A stretch of DNA of 64,000 nt from Sphingomonas melonis (GTDB lineage Bacteria; Pseudomonadota; Alphaproteobacteria; Sphingomonadales; Sphingomonadaceae). The stretch covers positions 930,001 through 994,000 of the forward strand of contig NZ_JACCBY010000001.1 in NCBI RefSeq assembly GCF_013409985.1, written 5' to 3'. Both the position numbers and the translations under genes were made by a program. The number at the start of each line of letters is the position of its first letter. Within the stretch, counting starts at the first letter, position 1. Below the pieces are notes generated by a model. That model had not been told where the DNA came from, did not search any database, and saw only the letters and a program-made list of their open reading frames with translations. Below, in pieces: positions 45,424 to 52,533 of this stretch.

Positions 45424-45915
45424 ATGGCCCTGACCTTCCGTTCCGAGATGATCCCGGATGACTTCGGGGTGACGCTGGCATCGGCGAGGAGCGCGCGAGG
45501 TTGGACGCAAGGCCGGCTCGCACGCGCCTGTGGGGTTCGGCGCGAGACGATCTCGCGCTTGGAAGCCGGACGACGGCGCCCCACCGCGGACGTGGTGTTC
45601 CGTCTCCAGGCGGCTCTTGATCTCGAGCCGGGCGAGCTGGTTCCGACCTGGCCCGAGTGGAGCCCCGTTGGCCTGCCGACCCAGTCGGCCCGTACCCGCG
45701 ACAGACGGCGCGAGCGGCGGATCCCGCTGCGCGACGCGGCGGCGGCGGCGGGCGTCAGCATCGCCACCCTGTCGCGGTTCGAAAGAGGCGTGGGGCCGGT
45801 TCCGCGGAAGCTGGACATAGATGATCCGGATCCGCCCGAGGCCGCGAAGCTGGCGTTGGCGCAGCTCCTGGGTTTCGCCGATGTCGCCGAGTACGCCAGG
45901 CATTGTCGCATGTAG
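45424..45915 (+). CDS. Xre-family HTH protein with two helix-turn-helix units
   Basis: A 163-residue DNA-binding protein. The first HTH_3 domain is complete (LASARSARGWTQGRLARACG, then VRRETISRLEAGRRRPTADV). A second, shorter HTH-like unit follows (IPLRDAAAAAGVSIATLSRF ERG). Tandem Xre domains in one chain suggest binding to long or paired sites. The start is uncertain; ATG 45424 or 45448 are both possible. It precedes the nucleotidyltransferase-HEPN gene but is separated from it by a promoter-like site. Confidence 0.7.
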   Translation: MALTFRSEMIPDDFGVTLASARSARGWTQGRLARACGVRRETISRLEAGRRRPTADVVFRLQAALDLEPGELVPTWPEWSPVGLPTQSARTRDRRRERRIPLRDAAAAAGVSIATLSRFERGVGPVPRKLDIDDPDPPEAAKLALAQLLGFADVAEYARHCRM

Positions 45916-46031
45916 CATGCTGGCGCCGTGCCGACGCGGCGGATGAGGATTCCGCGTGCCGGGCCGATGCCGAACCTGGCGTGCCGCTTCCGTCCCGAAG
46001 ACGCGCTGCTGACACGTTCCACTCCTTTCCC

Positions 46032-46060
46032 TTAGGGTTCCATCCTGCCCGGCGCGTTCC
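46032..46060 (+). promoter_or_regulatory. Candidate ECF-type promoter before the NT-HEPN gene
   Basis: TTAGGGTT (46032-46039), 15 nt, CGTTCC (46055-46060). The same arrangement (TTAGGGTT, 15 nt, CGTTTC) occurs at 49429-49457 before the lasso-locus receptor. Shared boxes with equal spacing suggest one sigma factor, plausibly that at 47363, drives both. Confidence 0.45.
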
Positions 46061-46107
46061 TCGGAACGGGATGCAAGGTGCGGATTATGATGCTACGCAG
46101 CCGTCCG

Positions 46108-47010
46108 ATGCGCGTGGACACCGATCACCTGCCACAGGCCAAGCGGCAGGAGCTGGCGAAGATCGTCCGCATTCTATTCGCGGAGTTCGACGACGCGCTC
46201 TCCGGTCGCAAGGCCGAGTTCCGGAAGAACGGACGCATCCTCAAGTTGATCCTGTACGGCTCCTACGCCCGGGGCGATTGGGTGGCCGATCCCGTGGGTG
46301 GATACTTCTCCGACTACGATCTGCTCGTCGTCGTGAACAACGATCAGCTCGCGGACATGGTGGAGTACTGGAGCCTCGCGGAGGACAGGCTCGTTCGCGA
46401 GACAACTATCTCGGGTAGCATCGCGACGCCGGTCAACTTCATCGTGCACGGCCTGAGCGACCTCAACCGCCAGCTGAGGCGCGGGCGTCCGTTCTTCCTC
46501 AACATTGTGCGGGATGGGATCGCGCTGTACGAGGCTCCCGGTCATCCACTGGATGGTGCCGAGCCGCTGTCGGAGGAGCAGGCCCGGGCGGAGGCGCTGA
46601 TCCATTTCCAGGAGTGGTTTCCAAGCGCGGTCAAGTTCATCCGCGCCGGTGACTTCCTGGTGGGGGACAACGCGCCGAAGGAGGCCGCCTTCCAGTTCCA
46701 TCAGGCCGCTGAACGCCTCTACCACTGCGTTCTTCTCGTCCTTACCCTCTACAGCCCCAAGTCGCACAAGCTGAACATGCTGCGATCCCAGGCGGAGCGA
46801 CTCGCGCCGACTCTCATCGAGGCGTGGCCGCGCGAGACGCGGCAGGATAAGAGGGCGTTCGAACTCCTGCGCAGGGCCTACGTCGAGGCGCGCTACTCGC
46901 CGCACTTCCGTGTGACGGCGGTGGAGTTGGAATGGTTGTCCGCACGCGTATCTGTGCTGCGCGATCTCGTGGAGGAGGTTTGTCTCGCCCGGCTCCGCCT
47001 GGACCCCTGA
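46108..47010 (+). CDS. Nucleotidyltransferase-HEPN fusion protein
   Basis: A 300-residue fusion. The N-terminal MNT-type nucleotidyltransferase has LILYGSYARGDW and, after a short insert, SDYDLLVVV (the GS and DxD motifs). The C-terminal HEPN domain shows AAFQFHQAAERLYHCVLLVL and the RRAYVEARYSPHF segment. Stand-alone MNT/HEPN pairs act as toxin-antitoxin modules in which the transferase AMPylates the HEPN RNase; the fused form is frequent in sphingomonads and its role is less clear. The start is set at the family-typical MRVDTDHLPQAK; in-frame ATGs at 46087 and 46090 are alternatives. An ECF-type promoter-like site lies upstream. Confidence 0.82.
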   Translation: MRVDTDHLPQAKRQELAKIVRILFAEFDDALSGRKAEFRKNGRILKLILYGSYARGDWVADPVGGYFSDYDLLVVVNNDQLADMVEYWSLAEDRLVRETTISGSIATPVNFIVHGLSDLNRQLRRGRPFFLNIVRDGIALYEAPGHPLDGAEPLSEEQARAEALIHFQEWFPSAVKFIRAGDFLVGDNAPKEAAFQFHQAAERLYHCVLLVLTLYSPKSHKLNMLRSQAERLAPTLIEAWPRETRQDKRAFELLRRAYVEARYSPHFRVTAVELEWLSARVSVLRDLVEEVCLARLRLDP

Positions 47011-47141
47011 GGCGGTAGATTGTGGAACGCGTGCCCCTGCGGTATCCACGTGGGGTCGGGTGCCGCGATATAGGTGATGGTCCGTCTGTCTGGGGTCCCT
47101 GCGGACGATGACGCGGGACCATCGGCAAGTAGCGGACCTCC

Positions 47142-47250
47142 ACAAAGGTTTCCAACACCCGACCCCACTCCCACTTGCGCGAACCGGCAGGTTGTATCAG
47201 GTTGGTGCTTCCGACGGCGCCGGCCGGCGGAGGGGTGTGGAAACCTTTGT
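47142..47250. promoter_or_regulatory. Long inverted repeat upstream of the lasso-locus sigma gene
   Basis: ACAAAGGTTTCCAACACCC (47142-47160) is the reverse complement, save one base, of GGGTGTGGAAACCTTTGT (47233-47250). The arms are 72 bp apart, in the 350-bp gap before the sigma gene at 47363. The core GGAAACC resembles the -35 element of FecI-type promoters, so these may be two opposed promoters or a paired operator. I see no other gene in this gap. Confidence 0.6.
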
Positions 47251-47362
47251 AACGGAGCTGACGGGCGGCGCATGCCGTACCGATGGTGGTGGTCCGCTCA
47301 TTGCGCGCCGGTGCCCTCCCGAACCTGTGCTCCACGCGACGACCGATGCATGGAGAACGGCG

Positions 47363-47881
47363 ATGAGGGGACTGCCCTTGGGAGCGCCCGCTGACGAGGA
47401 TCTCGACCTGCGGTACCGGACGTTCGCTCCGTGGCTCGCACGGACGCTCGCGAGCCGGTTCGGACTGGCCCGACGCGACGTGGAGGACATCGTGCAGGAG
47501 AGCTTCATACGGCTCTCGCGGTACAGTGTCGCGGATCGGGGTCGACATCCCAAGGCCCTGTTGATGAGGATCGCCGCCAACCTCAGCGCGGACGGCTTCA
47601 GGCGCAATGTCGCCAGGAGGCAGGATCGTCACGTCCCGCTCGACGTGATCGAGCACGACTCCGCGTCCGCCTTCGGCGCGGCGGCGGACCAGGAGGCGAT
47701 ATACGAGATGAAGCGGGCCATCCTCGATCTGCCCGCGAACCTGCGCGAGACCTTCCTCCTGGCGAGGTTCACGCCGATGACCCATGCCGAGATAGCCGCG
47801 CACCTTGGCATCTCGACCAAGACCGTCGAATGGCGCATCAAGAAGTGCGTTTCGATCTGCCTTGAACGATTCGAGCTCTGA
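47363..47881 (+). CDS. ECF sigma factor of the lasso peptide locus (FecI-like)
   Basis: A 172-residue ECF sigma factor. Region 2 is seen in RRDVEDIVQESFIRLSRYSV and KALLMRIAANLSADGFRR; region 4 in LPANLRETFLLARFTPMTHA followed by EIAAHLGISTKTVEWRIKK. GGAG is seven bases before ATG 47363, which decided the start over a longer upstream frame. The FecR-type gene follows after 12 bp. By analogy with astexin-type lasso loci, it would switch on the receptor and isopeptidase when the receptor binds its ligand. Confidence 0.88.
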   Translation: MRGLPLGAPADEDLDLRYRTFAPWLARTLASRFGLARRDVEDIVQESFIRLSRYSVADRGRHPKALLMRIAANLSADGFRRNVARRQDRHVPLDVIEHDSASAFGAAADQEAIYEMKRAILDLPANLRETFLLARFTPMTHAEIAAHLGISTKTVEWRIKKCVSICLERFEL

Positions 47882-47893
47882 GACGGGGTCCCG

Positions 47894-48835
47894 ATGGTCG
47901 AACCTGACGACACTGCGAAGGAGGAGGCCGCTTCCTGGTTCTCGCGGCTGCAGACGCGATCGGTGACCACCGGCGAGCTCGCCGACTTCGCCCGTTGGCG
48001 GCGCGATCCGGCGAACGCGGCGGCCTACGAGGCCGTCGACCGCTTCTGGAGCCGCTCCGCCGCGCTCGAGAACGATCCGGACATCATAGACGCGGTGCGG
48101 AAGGCGCGGGGCGGCGCTCGCGCGTCGGGTGGGCGTAGGTTCGGCCTCGGTGCCGTGAAGCTCGGCGTGCTCGCGCTCGGCGTCGCGACGTGCTGCCTGG
48201 CGGGGTTCCATTTCCTCAGCGCCGACCCGACGTACAGGACGGCTCGGGGCGAGCGCTCGGCGATAAACCTCGAGGATGGCACTCGCATCAGGCTCGACGC
48301 GGATAGCGTCGTGACGACCAGGTTCGAGACCCGGCGGCGGAACGTCGTGCTTGAACGGGGGCAGGTGTTCCTGAGCGTGCATCACGATCCGACGCGTCCC
48401 CTCGTCGTCGACGCGGGCGACGGGCTGACGGTGGAGGCGGTGGGCACCCGCTTCGACGTGCGACGGCTCGCCGACAGGGTTCGCGTCGCGCTTCTCGACG
48501 GGGCCGTGGTCGTGCGTCGCCGGGGCTCCACGCTGACGACGATGCGGCCGGGTGAGGCGATCGAGGTGCTCGACGGCGGCGGGGTCCACGAGCTGCCGTG
48601 GTCCGCCGCCGGCGCGGCCTGGCTCGACGGCAGGCTGTCGTTCAAGGGCACGCCGTTGACGACGGCGGTGGCCGAGATGAACCGATACTCCCGGAAGCCG
48701 ATCGCCATCGGAGCGGATGCCGACCGTGAACAGCCGCTGAGTGGCGAATTCTCGGTGGACGATCCCGGCGGGTTCGTGACTGCGGTCAACGCGCTGCTCG
48801 GCGACGGGACGTTGCGGCCGACGGACGATCGCTGA
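47894..48835 (+). CDS. FecR-type anti-sigma factor of the lasso peptide locus
   Basis: A 313-residue FecR-family protein: DUF4880-like N-terminus (EEAASWFSRLQTRSVTTGEL, then DFARWRRDPANAAAYEAVDR), one membrane helix (LGVLALGVATCCLAGFHFL, about residues 93-112), the FecR domain (INLEDGTRIRLDADSVVTTR, then GQVFLSVHHDPTRPLVVDAG) and a C-terminal receptor-contact region (LSFKGTPLTTAVAEMNRYSR). It is only distantly similar to the FecR protein at 2656, so the two surface-signalling systems are separate. Confidence 0.88.
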   Translation: MVEPDDTAKEEAASWFSRLQTRSVTTGELADFARWRRDPANAAAYEAVDRFWSRSAALENDPDIIDAVRKARGGARASGGRRFGLGAVKLGVLALGVATCCLAGFHFLSADPTYRTARGERSAINLEDGTRIRLDADSVVTTRFETRRRNVVLERGQVFLSVHHDPTRPLVVDAGDGLTVEAVGTRFDVRRLADRVRVALLDGAVVVRRRGSTLTTMRPGEAIEVLDGGGVHELPWSAAGAAWLDGRLSFKGTPLTTAVAEMNRYSRKPIAIGADADREQPLSGEFSVDDPGGFVTAVNALLGDGTLRPTDDR

Positions 48836-48908
48836 TGGCAATCACCGGACGATCCTCTCAGCGCGATCCCGTGCCGGGGCCATCGACCGACGTCGTCCAA
48901 GGAGCGGC

Positions 48909-49409
48909 CTGATCGAGCGCGAGGCTCCCAGTCCGATCGCGGCCACCTTCCGGGCGATCCGGAAGCGTCGGCGCATGCGGGCCGCGGAGGTCGCCCGGGC
49001 GATGGGCATGGCGCCGCGATCCTATGAACATCTCGAGGCCGGAACCGGCCGCATCACCTACGAGCGCATCGTGGACTTCGCCGAGGCGACGGACAGCGAC
49101 CCGATCGCGATCCTTGCCACCCTCTCGTTCGGAAGTGCCGAATTCGCCCTGCGGTGCATCGACAACAAGCTCATGACCATAATGATGATCGCGCTCATGG
49201 AGCTGGACGCGGACCTGGGTGACGACCTGACCTATCTCGACGCCCAGACGCTCGTCGGAGGCTTCACCCGGCTGACGCGCGATCTGGCCCAGCACGTGCG
49301 CAAGCGGGAGACGTTCGCGGAGGAATGGCTCAAGCAGGGATCGAGTCGGTTGTCGCCGGCGAGAACGGGGGCGCACCCGCCGAAACTGAAACCCGTGCGG
49401 GGTCGATGA
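48909..49409 (+). CDS. Xre-like HTH protein between fecR-type and receptor genes, non-ATG start
   Basis: About 166 residues. An HTH domain runs IAATFRAIRKRRRMRAAEVA, then RAMGMAPRSYEHLEAGTGRI, followed by a helical C-terminal part (FALRCIDNKLMTIMMIALME). The first ATG (48975) would cut off the first HTH helix. A strong AAGGAG (48899-48904) is followed by CTG at 48909 and ATC at 48912, with no ATG, GTG or TTG in frame, so a rare start codon or a sequence error is likely; I give CTG. The product may fine-tune the sigma circuit. Similar small regulators are seen between fecR and receptor genes in some sphingomonad lasso loci, as far as I recall. Confidence 0.65.
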   Translation: MIEREAPSPIAATFRAIRKRRRMRAAEVARAMGMAPRSYEHLEAGTGRITYERIVDFAEATDSDPIAILATLSFGSAEFALRCIDNKLMTIMMIALMELDADLGDDLTYLDAQTLVGGFTRLTRDLAQHVRKRETFAEEWLKQGSSRLSPARTGAHPPKLKPVRGR

Positions 49410-49428
49410 GCATCGGGTCGGAATCCCA

Positions 49429-49457
49429 TTAGGGTTTCGGTCCGTTCATCACGTTTC
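49429..49457 (+). promoter_or_regulatory. Candidate ECF-type promoter of the lasso-locus receptor
   Basis: TTAGGGTT (49429-49436), 15 nt, CGTTTC (49452-49457); mate of 46032-46060. Its place makes the ATG at 49462 too close to the start of transcription, which supports the receptor start at 49507. Confidence 0.5.
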
Positions 49458-49506
49458 ACCCATGAACCGCAGCTGGATCTCGTCGCTGCGAGCCGGGGGG
49501 AATGGA

Positions 49507-52479
49507 ATGGGACGTCGTAGCTTGCGGGTCGCCAGCGTGATCACGTTCGCGGCACTGCCGGTGGCACAGGTGCAGGCGCAGCGGAACACGCTGGAATTCC
49601 GCATTCCAGCGGGAAACATGGATGATGCGCTGCGGGGCTACGCCCGCATCACGGGCCTGCAGATCCTCTATAAGCCGGAGGATGTTCGTCGGCTGAGGTT
49701 CGCGGGGCTCGACGGCAGGCTTGAGCCCGCGGTCGCCCTGGAGAGGATACTCGCCGGTAGCGGACTCGTCGCGCAGCGCCCCGCTCGGAACGTGGTCATC
49801 GTCAGGACGGGGCGGCGGCCGGCTGGATCCGACGGCGGTGGCATCACGGGCGAGGGTGACGGCGACACGGAGCCGGCCATCGTCGTGACCGGGTCCAACA
49901 TCAGGGGCGGGGCGGCTACGGAACCGGTCCGCACGTTGACCAGGCGGGATCTGGAGCGGTCCGGACGGGCGACCGTGTCCGACGTGCTGGCGATCCTGCC
50001 CTCCAACTTCGGCGGCTCCGGAAACCCGGTGGCCAGCCTGACCGGAGCGGACGCCTCTTCGCTGAACTACTCGTTGGCTCCAGGGCCCAATCTCCGAGGG
50101 TTGGGGGCCGACGCTACGCTGACGCTCTTCGACGGGAGACGCGTCGCGGGCTCCGGTGGCAGGGGGGACCTGACCGACCTTTCCGCCATACCCTCGCTTG
50201 CCGTCGACCGGGTGGAGATTCTGGCGAACGGAGCCTCGGCGATCTACGGCTCCGACGCCGTGGGGGGCGTCGTGAACGTGCTTCTGCGTCACCGCTTCGA
50301 CGGCCTCGAGGTGCGGCTTCGCGGCGGGCTCGCTCCGGGGGGCGTCGGCAGCGGCATCGTCGGGTTGGCGGCGGGCAGGACGTGGACGGACGGCTCGGTC
50401 TTCCTCGCCTACGACCTCGAACGTCGGGACGCCCTGTCCGCGAGCGACAGGGCGTACACCGCGACCGGAGACCTGAGGCCTTTCGGGGGCAGCGACAGGC
50501 GATCCTATCTCTCCTCGCCCGGAACGATCCTCTCGTTCGATCCGCTGGTGGGTTCCTTCCTCCCGGCGCTCCGCATCCCGACGCTTCCGGCGGGGCGGCG
50601 ACCCGGCCCTGCCGACCTGACAGCAGGAACGAACCTTTCGAACACCCTGGCGGGTGTGGGGCTCTCGCCCGCCATGGATCGGCAGACGGCCTACGCCCGC
50701 GTGGAGCAGGGGATCGGCGGCGGCATCGAGCTCCACCTCGACGGGCGGTATTCCCGCAGGACATCGAGGTACGATTCGCCGGCCGGTCAGACGATCCTGA
50801 TCGTCACGCCCGCAAACCCGAACTACGTACCGGTTGGCAACGATCCGTTCAGTGCGATCGCCTATTCGTTCGTGGACGATCTCGGACCGGCACGGGCGCG
50901 GGGACGTGTCGAAGCATTCAGCGTGAGTGGCGGGGCCACGTGGCAGTCGGGGTCGGGCTGGACATTCGATGGATACGTGAACGTCGCACGCGAACGCAGC
51001 CGCGAGCGTGTGACGAACCAGCTCAACTCGACCCTGCTCAACGAGGCGCTCGGCAACGTGCCGAACCTGCCGGACACGACGTACGATCCCGCACGGGACG
51101 GCTACTTCGATCCATACGGGTCCGGCACGGCGAACGGCTCCGCGCTGCTCGCGGCGCTCGCCTCGGGGTTCACCCTGTCTAGCCGGCGAAGCGGGGTGAC
51201 CGAAGGCGTGGCCAAGGTCGAAGGTCCGCTTCTCAGTCTGCCGGGCGGGTCGCTGCGTACGGCGATGGGCGCTTCGTATCGCAACGAGAGCTTCTCGACC
51301 GGAGGGGTCAGCTTCATCTCGGGCACGCGGCCTGCACCGCTTTCGAGCGCCGGCGGGGATCGTGATGTCGGTGCCGTCTTCGCGGAAGTGCAGGCGCCCA
51401 TCGTGGGACCGGCGAACGCGGTGCCGGGCCTCCGTTCCGTCATCCTGTCGGCTGCCGCGCGGCATGAACGGTATGGCGATTTCGGCACAACGACCAATCC
51501 CAAGGTCGGGCTGTCGATACAGCCCGCCGAAGGCGTCACGCTGCGGGCGAGCTGGGGAACGTCGTTCCGCGCGCCCGCACTGTCGGAGACGACGGAACGG
51601 CGACGCATCGTCAGCACCTCGCTGCCGGACGCGTCGGGGGCGTACGTGCCCGTTCTCGTGCTGGCCGGTGGCAATCCCGACCTTGGTCCCGAGAAGGCGA
51701 GCACCTTCAATGCAGGGTTCGTCCTGGCACCGGGCGGGCTTGCGGGCCTGAGCCTCGAGGTCAACGTGTTCTCCACCCGCTTCCGCCAGAGGATCGCACA
51801 GCCTGCCCTCCAGGACCTCCTGCGGGCGTTGACCCGCGCCGACCTGTCGGCGTTCGTCCAAGCCGTTTCACCGTCAACGAGGCCGGCCGACCTCGCGCTC
51901 GTCAATGCGCTCCTGGCTGAACCAGGTGCCAGTCCCGACGCGTTTCCGGCGGCGTCGTACGGGGCCGTCGTCGATACGCGGTTCGCCAACACCTCCGTAT
52001 TGGCCGTCAGCGGCCTCGATTACGACCTCAACTGGAGACGTGCCTTCGGACGCGACGAACTCGGTGCCAGCCTCGCTGCGACCTGGCTGTTCCGATACGC
52101 GGAGCGGCTGACGGGGACCGCTCGGCTGACGGATCGTCTCGACACCTTGGGCAATCCGGTCAATCTGAAGCTGAGGGGCGGTGTTACCTGGAGCAGAGGA
52201 CCGCTCTCGGCGTCGGCGAGCGGCAACTACGTGGACCGTTATCGCGACGACGCGTCGAGTCCTGGGCGCGCGATATCGGCGTTCACCACGATCGACGTGA
52301 CTGCGGGCTATTCGCCCACCAGCGGCCCGCTCCGGGATTTCCGCTTCACGCTGGCGGTGGAGAACCTGGGGAACGCATCCCCGCCCTTCGTCGATCGCGT
52401 CAACGGTCTGGGCTTCGACGCCGCCAATGCAAATCCGTTCGGACGGATCGTATCCTTTGAGGTGCGCCGCGCCTGGTGA
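49507..52479 (+). CDS. TonB-dependent receptor with STN domain, lasso peptide locus
   Basis: A 990-residue outer-membrane receptor. Signal peptide RRSLRVASVITFAALPVAQV ends near QAQ. STN domain: LEFRIPAGNMDDALRGYARI, then LEPAVALERILAGSGLVAQR. TonB box and plug: PAIVVTGSNIRGGAATEPVR, LRGLGADATLTLFDGRRVAG, VEILANGASAIYGSDAVGGV. The barrel ends with FGRIVSFEVRRAW. The STN domain links it to the FecR protein two genes upstream. In related loci such a receptor is thought to take up the cluster's own lasso peptide or a related siderophore-like ligand, which then meets the isopeptidase encoded next. ATG 49462 is an alternative, but lacks a ribosome site. Confidence 0.92.
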   Translation: MGRRSLRVASVITFAALPVAQVQAQRNTLEFRIPAGNMDDALRGYARITGLQILYKPEDVRRLRFAGLDGRLEPAVALERILAGSGLVAQRPARNVVIVRTGRRPAGSDGGGITGEGDGDTEPAIVVTGSNIRGGAATEPVRTLTRRDLERSGRATVSDVLAILPSNFGGSGNPVASLTGADASSLNYSLAPGPNLRGLGADATLTLFDGRRVAGSGGRGDLTDLSAIPSLAVDRVEILANGASAIYGSDAVGGVVNVLLRHRFDGLEVRLRGGLAPGGVGSGIVGLAAGRTWTDGSVFLAYDLERRDALSASDRAYTATGDLRPFGGSDRRSYLSSPGTILSFDPLVGSFLPALRIPTLPAGRRPGPADLTAGTNLSNTLAGVGLSPAMDRQTAYARVEQGIGGGIELHLDGRYSRRTSRYDSPAGQTILIVTPANPNYVPVGNDPFSAIAYSFVDDLGPARARGRVEAFSVSGGATWQSGSGWTFDGYVNVARERSRERVTNQLNSTLLNEALGNVPNLPDTTYDPARDGYFDPYGSGTANGSALLAALASGFTLSSRRSGVTEGVAKVEGPLLSLPGGSLRTAMGASYRNESFSTGGVSFISGTRPAPLSSAGGDRDVGAVFAEVQAPIVGPANAVPGLRSVILSAAARHERYGDFGTTTNPKVGLSIQPAEGVTLRASWGTSFRAPALSETTERRRIVSTSLPDASGAYVPVLVLAGGNPDLGPEKASTFNAGFVLAPGGLAGLSLEVNVFSTRFRQRIAQPALQDLLRALTRADLSAFVQAVSPSTRPADLALVNALLAEPGASPDAFPAASYGAVVDTRFANTSVLAVSGLDYDLNWRRAFGRDELGASLAATWLFRYAERLTGTARLTDRLDTLGNPVNLKLRGGVTWSRGPLSASASGNYVDRYRDDASSPGRAISAFTTIDVTAGYSPTSGPLRDFRFTLAVENLGNASPPFVDRVNGLGFDAANANPFGRIVSFEVRRAW

Positions 52480-52533
52480 GCGTCTCGCGGTGACCCCCCG
52501 TTCCTGAACCTCTAGACAATGCCGGAGACCACG

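Noticed and set aside
49456..51861. 801-codon minus-strand frame opposite the lasso-locus receptor
   Set aside because: Arginine- and glycine-rich antisense translation with no recognisable fold.
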